Below, piece by piece: positions 9,501 through 17,129 of a stretch of 64,000 bases of DNA (position 1 is the first letter of the stretch; every line of letters begins with the position of its first letter). This DNA comes from Pseudoalteromonas sp. EB27 (GTDB lineage: Bacteria; Pseudomonadota; Gammaproteobacteria; Enterobacterales; Alteromonadaceae): the NCBI RefSeq assembly GCF_001974875.1, contig NZ_MTQD01000001.1, positions 124,001 to 188,000 of the forward strand, read 5' to 3'. Made by a program: the position numbers and the translations under genes. The notes beneath the pieces were generated by a model. It was not told the origin of the DNA, made no database searches, and saw only the letters and a program-made list of their open reading frames with translations.

Positions 9501-12492
9501 CCTCAATACTCCAAGTACCATCAGCATTTATAGTAGTAACTAACTGTTGCTCAGCCCCTAGACTATCGGTAACAATTAAAGTTACTTCACTCCCAGATGC
9601 TAAACCTTGGGTAGAGCCGGTAAGAATAGGTGTTGTATCGTTTGTATCTGCAATATTGTTAATAGTCACACTTGGTGCGGTTAAATCGACCGAACCTGTA
9701 ACGGTTGCCGTACTGCTATTGCCTGCAGTATCGCTAACACTTGCTGTTACTGTGAAATCACCTTCACTGAGATCTGCAATAATATCCGCTGTATATGTAC
9801 CATCTGTGTTCGTAATTGTTGTAAGTGTTTGTTCATTGCCTTCACTGTCAGTTATTACTAATGTAACTTCGGTCCCTGCAGGTACATCAATTACATTACC
9901 GCTTACAGATGGGGTTACATCATTCGTATCCTCAATAGGATTTATCGTGATTGCAGGATCGGTTAAATCAATCTCTCCAGTTTCACTTGCAGAAGCTGTA
10001 TTACCCGCAGCATCAGTTACAGTTGCAACCACACTAAACTGACCTTCAACCAATTCATTACTTGCCTCAACTGACCAACTTCCGTCAGCACCAGTAACTA
10101 CTTGCACGGTTTCTGCTACGCCATCGCTTCCTGTAAATGTAACGGTTACTAACGCACCAGGTTCTACGTCTTGTGTAGAGCCGCTAATTGTAGGTGTTGT
10201 ATCGTTAGTATCAATAATAAAATTAATACTTACAGTTAAATCAACATTACCTACTGCACTTGCTTGCGCTTCATTACCCGAGTCATCTATAACAGCAGCA
10301 ACTACAGTAAAGTCGCCCTCCGGTAGAGGAGTTGTTACTTGTGCAGTCCACGAACCATCTTCTTGCGTCACTGCAAGTAATGTAAATGTACTCCCATCGC
10401 TTGCCGTAATAGTTAAAGTAATGGTTGTACCTGCAGGCACATTACCGGTGTTACCACTTAAAAATGGAGTGGTATCGTTAGTATTAGCAATTGCATCGAT
10501 TTGAATTGAAATAGGAGCAAACGTTATTTCGCCGTTTGTTTGCGCAGTAGCCTCATTACCTGCTGCATCGGTTACTGACGCAGTTGCTGTAAACTCACCA
10601 CCTGGCAAGATTTCATTAGCATCAACACTCCATGTACCATCTCCATTTAATAAAGTAGTTAAAGTTTGTACGCTACCGTTTATATCGGTTACTAATACTG
10701 TAATTACAGAGCCCGCTGGAGCGTCTTCTACCCTACCTACAAATGTTGGTGTAGTATCGTTAGTATCAGCAATTGCAGTAACGGTAATATCTGGATTTGT
10801 TAAATCAACAACACCTTGGTTATTTGCTTGGGCTTGATTACCTGCAGCATCGCTTACACTTGCATCAACCTCAAACTGCCCTTCAGCTAATGGCGTAGTT
10901 ACATCAATAGACCAATCACCATCAGCGTTAGTTTGGGTTAATAATGTTTGAGCTTGACCATTAAAATCGGTAATAACCACACTAATAATAGAGCCAGCAG
11001 GTACATCTTGTGCGTTACCTGTAATCGTTGGCGTGGTGTCTTGAGTGTCGTTAATATTATTAATTTGTACCGTAGGCGCCGTTAAATCAATTACTCCAGA
11101 ATCACTTGCTAATGCTGAGTTTCCTACACTGTCGCTTACTTGTGCATCAACAGTAAAATCACCTTCAGGTAAAGGAGTCCCAACGTCTACACTCCAGCTT
11201 CCATCGGCTTGAGTAACTGCTGTTAAGGTTTGTATTTGCCCTGCACTATTTGTAACAGTAATTGTTACTTGCGTGCCCTCAGGAACCCCATTTGTTGTTC
11301 CAACAAGTGGTGGTGTTACGTTATTTGTTTCATCAGTTACATTTACTGTGATTACCGGAGCAGTTAAATCTATATTCGCTAAAGCTTGGTCTATAGCTTG
11401 ATTTCCAGCGGCATCAATCGCCACTGCACTTACATTAAACTCTCCTTCAGATAAAGGTGAGGTAGTAGTAATAACCCAATTTCCTAGCGCATCTACTTGA
11501 GTAACAATTGTTTGTACCGTACCTGCACTATCCGTTAACGTAACTGACACATTATCACCAGTGTTCAACCCAGATACAGTCCCTGTTATTGTCACGGTTT
11601 GCGAAGCAGAATCGGCAACAGGATCAATCGCAATAAGCGGAGCTGTTGTATCAATTTCTATAGAAATAGTGTCGTTTATAGGGTTGCCAACAGGATCTGT
11701 TGCTTCAACAACAACGGTCACAGGGCCATCAGCAACTGGAGTCGGTAAGGTTATTTCAAAGGTACCATCAGGGCCAATTACAACACTAACTACTTGAGAA
11801 TTTCCATCAATATCAGTTACCGTTACATTAACTGTTTCGCCAATTAAGTTTTCGCTCGTACCAGTAATTGTTGGTTGTGATGAATTGGTAACACCCAGCT
11901 CATTAAGTGAAATAGAAGCCGAAGTTGCATCAGGCACAATACCATCAGAGGTATCTCTTAAATTAAAAGCTTCAGTAGCGCTTTGATCAAAAGATGAATC
12001 AAAAGTAACACTACTAGGATCAACGCTTTCAGAAATTCGGGTTAACTGTACAAACGAACTGCCTCCATCTGCACCAGCAGCGTTGCCGCCACCAGCAGCT
12101 GTTGCCTCTAAATTATCTAAAATGTCCCCATCACCCTCCAATGCATCTAAAAAGTCTGTTACATCTGAATTAGCTGCTGTTGATGAGTCTTGTTCTGTAC
12201 CTAAATCTAAGCTTGCGATTGCTTCATCTAAACTTTCATCAAAAACAGTTGTTTCGCTAGCGTCTCTAGCTTCTTTAGCTAATAGGTCTGGTGTTATTTT
12301 TACCTTTTGATTTGCGGGTATAGATAAGGTTTCACCTTGCACATCTATTTGTAACGACGACTTAATAGCAGTAACAACTAAATCACCTACAGTAATAATG
12401 TCACCCACGTTTAAGGCTCTTACCGATCCATCATCTAACACAACACCCGCCGAACCCTGAATATCAATAACTACAAGTTGATTTGCTTCCAT
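1..12492 (-). CDS. Giant LapA/BpfA-like biofilm adhesin, C-terminus beyond window
   Basis: One uninterrupted frame of 4,164 codons runs from the ATG at 12490-12492 off the left edge. The ATG follows a GAGG about 8 nt upstream. Residues 1-135 resemble the retention module of LapA-type adhesins, which holds the protein in the outer membrane pore, and carry a TAAG motif at 131-134. After a linker, about 42 Ig-like (Big-type) domains of 92-94 residues follow. Each has a DTNDTTP-type junction, a DGxW/F core strand and a xxEGxF motif before a VSDxAGN-like strand. The acidic junctions suggest calcium binding, which is inferred from known extender domains. The usual C-terminal ligand-binding, RTX and secretion-signal parts are not in the window. 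The divergent type I secretion genes and the lapG-lapD pair nearby support the role. Domains nearest the left edge are more GC-rich than those near the start. The adhesin class is certain; the ligand is unknown. Confidence 0.95.
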   Translation of the reverse strand, partial: MEANQLVVIDIQGSAGVVLDDGSVRALNVGDIITVGDLVVTAIKSSLQIDVQGETLSIPANQKVKITPDLLAKEARDASETTVFDESLDEAIASLDLGTEQDSSTAANSDVTDFLDALEGDGDILDNLEATAAGGGNAAGADGGSSFVQLTRISESVDPSSVTFDSSFDQSATEAFNLRDTSDGIVPDATSASISLNELGVTNSSQPTITGTSENLIGETVNVTVTDIDGNSQVVSVVIGPDGTFEITLPTPVADGPVTVVVEATDPVGNPINDTISIEIDTTAPLIAIDPVADSASQTVTITGTVSGLNTGDNVSVTLTDSAGTVQTIVTQVDALGNWVITTTSPLSEGEFNVSAVAIDAAGNQAIDQALANIDLTAPVITVNVTDETNNVTPPLVGTTNGVPEGTQVTITVTNSAGQIQTLTAVTQADGSWSVDVGTPLPEGDFTVDAQVSDSVGNSALASDSGVIDLTAPTVQINNINDTQDTTPTITGNAQDVPAGSIISVVITDFNGQAQTLLTQTNADGDWSIDVTTPLAEGQFEVDASVSDAAGNQAQANNQGVVDLTNPDITVTAIADTNDTTPTFVGRVEDAPAGSVITVLVTDINGSVQTLTTLLNGDGTWSVDANEILPGGEFTATASVTDAAGNEATAQTNGEITFAPISIQIDAIANTNDTTPFLSGNTGNVPAGTTITLTITASDGSTFTLLAVTQEDGSWTAQVTTPLPEGDFTVVAAVIDDSGNEAQASAVGNVDLTVSINFIIDTNDTTPTISGSTQDVEPGALVTVTFTGSDGVAETVQVVTGADGSWSVEASNELVEGQFSVVATVTDAAGNTASASETGEIDLTDPAITINPIEDTNDVTPSVSGNVIDVPAGTEVTLVITDSEGNEQTLTTITNTDGTYTADIIADLSEGDFTVTASVSDTAGNSSTATVTGSVDLTAPSVTINNIADTNDTTPILTGSTQGLASGSEVTLIVTDSLGAEQQLVTTINADGTWSIEVPTALSEGDFTVTANVSDNAGNAAQDSQLGSVDTTPPLVAVNDFADSNDTTPTFSGTTSDVDPGSLVSVLVTDANGESQTLTAVVSEDGTWQVGATQAVAEGDFTITATVTDAAGNEASDTGTGTIDLSAPIIAINTIPDSADTTPTISGSVQNVPAGTTVTLTLTDAGGNTQTITTQTLADGSWTADAINELVEGDFSVNVIVSDEAGNQSETSAQGTIDNTAPTITIDALADSNDTTPTISGTATGEPEGTVITITVTDEAGNPQTITTEVLADGTYTVDVPDELSEGEYSVDVSITDTAGNVSTEVTTGTIDTSAPAITIDPLADSNDTTPTISGTATGEPEGTVVTITVTDDAGNPQIITTEVQADGTFSVDVPNELSEGEFTVEVSVTDTAGNETTATTAGEVDTSAPVITIDALADTNDTTPTISGTATGEPEGTVVTITVIDDAGNPETITTEVQADGTFSVDVPNELSEGEFTVEVSVTDTAGNETTATTTGEVDTAAPTVIIDPVGDINDTTPTISGTATGEPEGTVVTITVTDDAGNPQIITTEVQADGTFSVDVPNELSEGEFTVEVSVTDTAGNETTATTTGEVDTTAPIVTINALGDTSDTTPTISGTVSGETAGSTITLTVTDANGAVQTITAQVIADGSWTAEVSAALAEGTYSVDASISDSAGNEGTASALGTIDTSALTITIDIIGETNDQTPQINGDTFNAQVGSSVEVQITDSAGATITLTTVVDENGLWSVTPPVDLAEGTILISATVTDIGGGTASAELDAVIDITPPTIQVNELETSNDTTPVISGNTTEVVAGTVINLTVTDSQGVVRTFSTTINVEGNWSVELSQELASGDYSVEAEVSDAAGNSALDTATGNIDTSGPSLTVDFDTVTNDSTPTISGTSDAEVGTSITVVITDENGVEQTLTTTVDTNGNWEVTPQTDLNEGDNTIEVSVSDEAGNTTTVTDTITLDTQAPTLTIQTVGDVNDLTPTLQGTSNEIGGTVTLIITDSEGAVQTITTTVESDGHWDIEIPSALAQGDFTVTASITDAAGNDTTANSSGNVDTITPVITVDALGLGNDSTPVISGTSTEPEGTVVNIVITDSNGDETPITATVDANGNWQATSPELPEGSYSVQASITDAAGNTDSAVQSGTIDSLAPTLVLDTVGATNDSTPTISGSTNAPAGTVISISVSDGTTTQTFTATVQADGSWSADVPHALSDGELAIEASVSDNAGNTTTLSETATLNTTAPSISINALLDTNDTTPTINGTSDAADGTIISLTFEDSAGNITTVDTTVTGGVWSIDAPTDLAEGEYTVTAEADDGLGNIGSAAETGEIDLTAPSLVIADNDVSNDTTPTISGTSDAPQGSEVTIIVTDSAGAQQTITATVGASGAWSAPVTIALAEGNFTVSASVSDAAGNEATATGTGEIDTIAPTLVLTSPGSSNDITPTLSGTSDGVEGTVINFTVVDDLGSSQTFTTTVDADGNFSVEVPIALAEGPYTITANISDVAGNSTNITGNGTIDTTAPSVSVDAPLLTNDSTPTVTGTSDAPNSTITVTFTDAANATQSIDVQTDTNGNWSATPTGILAEGNYSVSASITDAAGNTGTGTDSGEVDVTPPDLAFTPTFLLGSLVLLNGTSDLPAGSEITITEQLVGGGVGLSYTTTTDANGNWSLTGIDISLLNLGSVIATATDAAGNTRTISSDDFDNTPPTLTVDVAAQSDSNTPVISGTSDAGEGAQVTIVVTDSAGNPQTITALVDANGDWSATPTTPLSEGESTIEVSVRDSVGNETTVSDTSTIDTQAPTLTIQNVGDVSDLTPELQGTSNEIGGTVTLIITDSAGTVQTIDTIVGSDGHWSIEVSTALAQGDFTVTASITDAAGNESTANSSGNVDTITPIVTVDALGLGNDSTPTVSGTSTEPAGTVINIVITDSNGDEHPITATVDANGDWQATSPELPDGSYSVQASITDDAGNTGGATQSGTLDTLAPTLTLDTVGAINNSTPTISGTSNAPAGTVITINVTDADNTETFTATVQAGGSWSADVPNALTDGPLTIETSVEDVAGNSTTLSETATLNTTAPSISINALVDTNDTTPTINGTSDAADDTTISLTFEDSAGNITTVDTTVTGGVWSVDAPTDLTEGEYTVTATVNDGLGNIGSATETGQIDLTGPSLVITDNGVGNDTTPTITGTSDAPQGSEVTIVVTDSNGAAQTMSATVLANGTWSIPVPVALAEGAYTISASVEDVAGNDTTATGTGEIDTTAPTLVLTSPGSSNDITPTLSGTSDAVEGTVINFTVVDDQGNTQTFTTTVGADGNFSVEVPIALAEGPYTITANISDVAGNSTNITDIGTIDTTAPSVSVDAPVLTNDTTPTVTGTSDAPNSTITVTFTDAANATQSIDVQTDANGNWSATPTSTLAEGNYSVSASITDAAGNTGTGTDSGEVDVTPPALAFTPTFELGLLITLSGTSDLPAGSEITITEQLVGGGIGATYTTTTDADGNWSLVGLDVSLLDVGSVIATATDAAGNTRTISSADFDNTPPMLTVEVAAQSDSNTPVISGTSDAGEGAQITIIVTDSDGNPQTITALVDADGNWSATPATPLSEGQSTIEVSVRDSVGNETTVSDTSTIDTQAPILTIQNVGDVSDLTPELQGTSNEIGGTVTLIITDSAGTVQTIDTIVGSDGHWAIEVSTALAQGDFSVVASITDAAGNESTANSNGNVDTVTPIVTVDALGLGNDSTPVVSGTSTEPEGTVVNIVIIDSNGDEHPLIANVDANGEWQATSPELPDGSYTVQASITDDAGNTGGATQTGTLDTLAPTLTLDTVGATNDSTPTISGSSNAPAGTVITINVTDANNTETFIATVQADGSWSADVPNALIDGPLTIEASVSDSAGNTTTLSEGATLDTNAPSISINTLLDTNDTTPEISGTSDAADGTIISLSFTDSVNNITTVTTTVTGGIWSVDAPTELAEGEYTVTAQVDDGLGNIGSATETGEVDLSAPSLVVTDNGVGNDTTPTISGTSDASQGSEVTITVTDNGGAQQAISATVLANGTWSIPLPVALAEGAYTISASVEDTAGNEATATGTGEIDTTAPTLVLTSPGSSNDITPTLSGTSDAVEGTEITFTIVDDQGNPQTFTTTVDADGTFSVEVPTALAEGPYSI
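7640..8860 (-). repeat. 282 bp tandem repeats, one Ig-like domain each
   Basis: The start of the ATCAACTTCGCC-type block occurs at 7711, 7993, 8275, 8557 and (diverged) 8839, an exact 282 bp spacing (94 codons). The first three spacings join nearly identical units encoding the same Ig-like domain; the fourth and fifth are progressively diverged. This is a second, separate amplification within the adhesin gene. Confidence 0.9.
12091..12102 (-). other. Predicted LapG cleavage site (TAAG) in adhesin
   Basis: These codons read Thr131-Ala132-Ala133-Gly134, followed by a Gly-rich stretch (GGNAAGADGG). In LapA-family adhesins the periplasmic protease LapG cuts between the two Ala of a [T/A/P]AA[G/V] motif about 100-140 residues from the N-terminus. 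A second Ala-Ala-Gly lies six residues downstream. The neighbouring lapG gene supports the assignment, but cleavage itself is inferred. Confidence 0.75.
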
Positions 12493-12731
12493 TTAGGTAC
12501 CCTCAAACTTTTTGAAATAACAATCTAATAAGTTAAAGGTAGAACAAAAAAAGCACATAGATACTGGACTCAAGTACAGGTTTAGAAGAAAAATTCAAAA
12601 ATAAAAAATCAACAAAAAAGTGGTAGTAATTTTTTTTTATGCTACCCGAAAAGATTACTTGCAAAATAAGTACACCTTTACTAAATATTTAAGAGAGTAT
12701 TTTTGGTCTTAACAGGATCTAAGAGGAAGAA
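12493..12731. promoter_or_regulatory. Divergent intergenic region, adhesin / secretion operon
   Basis: This is 239 bp of AT-rich DNA between the divergent starts of the adhesin and the TolC-like gene. It must carry promoters for both directions. It has good ribosome binding sites on each side (GAGG before the adhesin, AGAGGAAGAA before the TolC-like gene). No sigma-54 or sigma-E motif was recognised, and I could not assign a specific regulator site. Confidence 0.5.
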
Positions 12732-14708
12732 ATGATTATAAAAAACACTTTTAAAAAGCACCAAGGGACTATGTTAATCGGATTAGCGATTACAGCCGTA
12801 ACTTTATCAAACTACGTGCATGCAAACGAACAATCAGCAATGCCACTTACCTACGTTTCAAGTAAAGCGATTGAAAACAATCCTGAAGTACAAGAAGCAT
12901 GGCATGCTTTTAAATCTTCTATTTATGGAGTGGATGCTGCCCGTTCAGGTTATTTACCAAGTGTTGATGTATCAGCAAGTGCAGGATATGAAAGAAGAAA
13001 TTACGGTATTGAAGAAGAATATAACCGTAATACAGCCGAATTAAGCGTTACTCAAATGCTTTATGACGGTTTTAGAACATCTAATACAGTTGACCGTTTT
13101 AAACGTATTCAACTTATTAGGTACTTTGAGCTTATTTCTCAAACAGAACAAACAGCACTTGAAGCCTCGATTGCACTACTTGACGTACAAAAATTCAAAG
13201 AGTTAGTACAACTTGCAGAAGCTAATTTACAAGAGCACGAGTCTGTATACCAACAAATAGAGCAAAGCGTAGGCGCCGGTGTAGCGCGCGCAGCAGACCT
13301 AGAACAAATTAGTGGCCGTTTATCTCTAGCGCAATCTAATGTATTAACGGAGTACTCAAATTTACATGATGTAAGCGCTCGCTACCTAAGGGTTGTAGGT
13401 GAGCTGCCTATGAACGATATAAAGCAAGCTGACCTTGATGAAAACAATATACCAATTTCGGTTAACCAAGCGCTAGACGTCGCCTACAAAAACAGCCCTT
13501 CATTTTATGCCTCTTTGTATAATATTGAAGCGCAAAAAGCGAACGCCAAAGCACAAAAAGCAGCCTTTCATCCTAACGTAGATTTATCTGCCCGCTACGG
13601 TAGCCAAGATAGAGATGAGCTTGGTCAAAATGAAACCAGAACAGAAGCGCGAGTCGGCATAGATATTAGTTATAACTTGTATAACGGTGGTCTTGATAGC
13701 GCTAATTTAGAACAAGCTTATCAAGATATAAATATTGCAAAATATCAACGAGATCAAGCCTGTATTGATATTCGTCAAAGCCTGCAAATTGCCTACTACA
13801 ACGTCACTATTCTAGAGCAAAAGTTACCGGCGCTTAACCAACACCGCGAATCATCAACTAAAGTTAAAATTGCATACAAAGATCAATTTGATATAGGCCA
13901 GCGAACTCTGCTAGACGTACTTGATGCCGAAAACGAATCGTTCCAATCAACACGTTCATACATAGTAGCACTATACGACCGCCAATCGGCTATTTTAACT
14001 ATGCTAAAAGAAATGGGGAAATTATTGCCAGCACTTGACGTAATGTCAGGTAAATACCCTACATTAAAAGAGCTAACTGACGATCCTATAGTGCATAACG
14101 CACAAAATATTTGTCCGAGTTACGATGTAGCAACCACCTTTAGCCGAAAAGCATTTCTACAAAAAAAAGCAAAGCAAGATAATGCCTACATGAGTGTAAC
14201 CGCTATGCCAAGGTACTTAGATATACCCTTGGAAACCGACACTACACCAAGTAACTTTACAGATGATGATGGTGACGGCGTACCAAACGAGCAAGACACT
14301 TGCCCAAGCACACCTTTAAGTACAAATGTAGATTTATCTGGTTGTACAATTTACAGCGCATCAACCTCGAATATAGAGATTGGTATCCCTTTTTCTGCTG
14401 ACTCAAGCGATGTAAGGTCTCAATATATTCAAGAAATTAGTAGGCTTGCAGGTTTTTTAAAAGAAAATCCAAATAAGCAGGTTGAAATACAAGGTCATGC
14501 TTCTCTAGATGGAGATCGGAAATATAACCGTAAACTATCTGAAAAACGTGCGTTTGCCGTTGCTGAAATTCTAATTAAGCAATTCGATGTAGAACCTAAA
14601 CGTGTTAAATCGTTTGGGTACGGTATTGATCAACCTCGAGTAAACGAAATATCAGTAAGAGCTAATGCTGCGAATCGACGTATCGAAGCCGTAATTACTG
14701 ATAGTTAA
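12732..14708 (+). CDS. TolC-family outer membrane channel fused to OmpA domain (LapE role)
   Basis: This is the predicted outer membrane exit channel for the divergent adhesin. Residues 1-31 form a signal peptide ending VHA. Residues about 40-440 are a TolC/OEP region with the two repeated barrel-helix halves (SLSVTQMLYDGFRT-like and DISYNLYNGG strands). From D511 there is a calcium-binding thrombospondin-3-like segment (DDDGDGVPNEQDTCP). Residues about 545-655 are an OmpA C-terminal, peptidoglycan-binding domain (NKQVEIQGHAS, NRKLSEKRA, ANRRIEAV). At 658 residues it is much longer than ordinary TolC (about 450-490). In Shewanella bpf loci, AggA and an OmpA-domain protein are encoded separately next to each other, so this looks like a fusion. 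The start has a strong AGAGGAAG ribosome site. It is first in an operon with the ATPase and fusion protein, though a 282 bp gap with a repeat element follows. Confidence 0.9.
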   Translation: MIIKNTFKKHQGTMLIGLAITAVTLSNYVHANEQSAMPLTYVSSKAIENNPEVQEAWHAFKSSIYGVDAARSGYLPSVDVSASAGYERRNYGIEEEYNRNTAELSVTQMLYDGFRTSNTVDRFKRIQLIRYFELISQTEQTALEASIALLDVQKFKELVQLAEANLQEHESVYQQIEQSVGAGVARAADLEQISGRLSLAQSNVLTEYSNLHDVSARYLRVVGELPMNDIKQADLDENNIPISVNQALDVAYKNSPSFYASLYNIEAQKANAKAQKAAFHPNVDLSARYGSQDRDELGQNETRTEARVGIDISYNLYNGGLDSANLEQAYQDINIAKYQRDQACIDIRQSLQIAYYNVTILEQKLPALNQHRESSTKVKIAYKDQFDIGQRTLLDVLDAENESFQSTRSYIVALYDRQSAILTMLKEMGKLLPALDVMSGKYPTLKELTDDPIVHNAQNICPSYDVATTFSRKAFLQKKAKQDNAYMSVTAMPRYLDIPLETDTTPSNFTDDDGDGVPNEQDTCPSTPLSTNVDLSGCTIYSASTSNIEIGIPFSADSSDVRSQYIQEISRLAGFLKENPNKQVEIQGHASLDGDRKYNRKLSEKRAFAVAEILIKQFDVEPKRVKSFGYGIDQPRVNEISVRANAANRRIEAVITDS

Positions 14709-14791
14709 GTCAATTGACGTTATGTAAATAACCTAAACTCAGCTTGAAATATTTAGGCTAAATTTATTTCTCGAATTTAGGTTTTGTAGTA

Positions 14792-14952
14792 ATACCAATC
14801 TGCTTATATATGGGGTCTATTTAACGTTAAGAAAATTACGCTAGAACTAGGCAAAAATTTTTATATCTAGTTGTTCTAAATAAAAAATTTTTAACGACGT
14901 TATAGTGCAATTTAATTCGTTAAATTGATCAAAGATTTATGCAGGTTGGTAT
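14792..14952. repeat. 161 bp MITE-like element, copy 1
   Basis: The element is bounded by ATACCAATC and its near-complement GGTTGGTAT (9 bp terminal inverted repeats with one mismatch). It shares length, termini and internal blocks (CTAAGAAAAT-like, TAGTTGTTCTA, TTTTTAACG) with the element at 42240-42401, in the same orientation. It fills most of the gap between the TolC-like gene and lapB. It has no coding capacity. Confidence 0.8.
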
Positions 14953-14990
14953 AACAACCACATGCAGTTCTACATAACATTGGATGGTTT

Positions 14991-17129
14991 ATGGAATTAA
15001 ACGATGTACTTGATCATGGTGGCATACTCGTGGACTGCCTAGCAGTTTTATGTCGTCATCATGATAAAGAGTTTTCAAGAGAAGCATTATTAAATGGACT
15101 TCCTCTAACTGATGGAAACCTCACTCCATCAGGTTTTTCGCGCGCAGCAAAGCGCATTGGCTTTAAATCAAAAGTTGTTAATAAGCCACTACAAAAAATT
15201 AATACAGCACTGCTACCTGCCATCTTAATTTTAAAAGATAACCAAGCCTGTGTTATTAACTCTATTGATTACGATAAGCAACTGGTGAGCGTAATTTACC
15301 CAGAACTTACTGAATCAGTTGTCGAACAAAACATTGATGAGTTAGCAGGCAACAGTGCTGGTTTAGTTATTTATGCTCAACCAGAATTTGCATTTGATGA
15401 GCGAACACCTGTACTTGAAAAACTATCAAAAGACGGATGGTTTTGGGGAGTAATTAAAGAATGCCGCTCACTTTATAAAGACGTGATCATTTCGGCTATT
15501 GCTTTGGGCTTTTTGTCGGTTGCTATGCCTTTATTTGTAATGAACGTATATGACCGCGTTGTGCCCAACCATGCAACAGAAACCTTGTGGGTACTTGCCA
15601 TTGGTATTTTAATAGCACTCACTGCTGACTTTGTATTGCGTTTAGTAAGAGGCTACTTTGTAGAGCTTGCTGCAAGTAGAATAGATGTAAAAGTATCGGC
15701 TGTAATTATGGAGCGGGTATTAGGTATGAAACTAAAAAACCGTCCATCATCAGCGGGCTCCTTTGCTAGCAATATTCAATCATTTGAAGCTGTACGTAAC
15801 TTTTTTAGCTCCATAACGCTTGTCGCATTAGTCGACTTACCATTCGTAGTTTTATATTTAATTGTTATCGCCATTATTGGCGTACCTCTAAGTTTACCCA
15901 TTATAGCGGGCGCACTTATATTATTAGCTTACGCTATAGCCGCACACCGCAAACTTGAAGCTCTTTCAGAGCAAACAATGAAAGCAAGCTCAATGCGAAA
16001 TGCAGTATTAGTAGAAAGTTTAACCAACATTGAAGATGTAAAAAGCTTTCACTCAGAGTGTAAAACACAATCTGTATGGGAAAAGTCGACCATTTACATT
16101 GCGCAAGTAAACGCACAAAGCCGACTCGTTTCAAGATCCATATCAAATACAGCATCGTGGATACAGCAATGTGTAGGCGTGATAATAATGATAATAGGCG
16201 TACACCTCGTTATTGAAGGTGAGCTAACTCAAGGCGGATTAATTGCAGCCTACTTATTATCATCTCGTGCTATGGGCCCTATTGGGCAGTCAGCCGCCGT
16301 ATTAGCGCAGTATCATCACGCGGCAATAGCAATGCAATCACTGAACGAAATTATGGAAAAAGAGGTTGAACGCCCGCCGGGTAAGCACTGGCTAAGCCAC
16401 CCTATTTTAAAAGGTGATATAGAATTTAAAGACGTCTGTTTTAAATACTCTGACGAATCTCATAATGCACTCAACGGCGTTAGTTTTAAAATTAAAGCAG
16501 GTGAAAAAGTCGCTATTTTAGGACGTAATGGCTCAGGTAAAAGTACATTAGAAAAGCTTATTTTAGGGCTATACGAACCCTGTTCTGGAGCAATTTTGAT
16601 GGACAATAACGATATACATCAAATTGACCCTGCAGAGCTTCGCCATAATATTGGTTATGTACCGCAAACCGTTGCCCTCTTTTATGGGACCTTAAAAGAC
16701 AACCTTACGATAAGCGCTTGGCATGCCAAAGACGAGCAAATTATTGAAGCCTGTGAGCGAAGCCAATTATTTGATTTAATTAATTCGCACCCAGACGGAT
16801 TTGATCTACAAGTAGGCGAGCAAGGCCGCCAATTATCAGGAGGGCAACGCCAAGCTGTAGGTATGGCAAGAGCCATAATTAACGATCCGCCAATACTATT
16901 ACTAGATGAGCCAACCTCATCGCTAGATCACAATAGTGAAAGTAAAATTATTAACAATTTAAAAGATTATTCTAAAGATAAAACCCTAATTGTGGTGACT
17001 CACCGCTCATCATTACTCGAGCTTGTTGACCGTATTATAGTTTTAGATAACGGAAAGGTGGTTGCTGATGGACCAAAACAAAAAGTAATTGCGGCGTTAA
17101 ATAATAAAACCGTGGAGCAAGCCTCATGA
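14991..17129 (+). CDS. lapB: Type I secretion ABC transporter ATPase/permease LapB
   Basis: This is the inner membrane exporter that powers adhesin secretion. Residues 1-135 form a C39-peptidase-like domain. A Cys16 is present, but the usual upstream Gln and the catalytic His segment are not, so it is probably a non-cleaving substrate-docking domain. Residues about 160-430 contain the membrane segments. The nucleotide-binding domain shows Walker A GRNGSGKST (about 510-518), the signature LSGGQRQ (about 614), Walker B ILLLDEPTSS (about 636) and the switch THR. At 712 residues it matches the LapB/RtxB family. It overlaps lapC by 4 nt (ATGA), so the two are translationally coupled. The adhesin across the operon is the obvious substrate. 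Confidence 0.93.
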   Translation: MELNDVLDHGGILVDCLAVLCRHHDKEFSREALLNGLPLTDGNLTPSGFSRAAKRIGFKSKVVNKPLQKINTALLPAILILKDNQACVINSIDYDKQLVSVIYPELTESVVEQNIDELAGNSAGLVIYAQPEFAFDERTPVLEKLSKDGWFWGVIKECRSLYKDVIISAIALGFLSVAMPLFVMNVYDRVVPNHATETLWVLAIGILIALTADFVLRLVRGYFVELAASRIDVKVSAVIMERVLGMKLKNRPSSAGSFASNIQSFEAVRNFFSSITLVALVDLPFVVLYLIVIAIIGVPLSLPIIAGALILLAYAIAAHRKLEALSEQTMKASSMRNAVLVESLTNIEDVKSFHSECKTQSVWEKSTIYIAQVNAQSRLVSRSISNTASWIQQCVGVIIMIIGVHLVIEGELTQGGLIAAYLLSSRAMGPIGQSAAVLAQYHHAAIAMQSLNEIMEKEVERPPGKHWLSHPILKGDIEFKDVCFKYSDESHNALNGVSFKIKAGEKVAILGRNGSGKSTLEKLILGLYEPCSGAILMDNNDIHQIDPAELRHNIGYVPQTVALFYGTLKDNLTISAWHAKDEQIIEACERSQLFDLINSHPDGFDLQVGEQGRQLSGGQRQAVGMARAIINDPPILLLDEPTSSLDHNSESKIINNLKDYSKDKTLIVVTHRSSLLELVDRIIVLDNGKVVADGPKQKVIAALNNKTVEQAS

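Noticed and set aside
107-12310. Many plus-strand open frames of 75-446 codons across the first 12 kb
   Set aside because: All the main ones lie in one frame, antisense to the adhesin, and repeat with its domain period. They are Val/Ser/Pro-rich mirrors of repeated Ig codons with no ribosome sites. Their constant frame instead supports one unbroken minus-strand gene.
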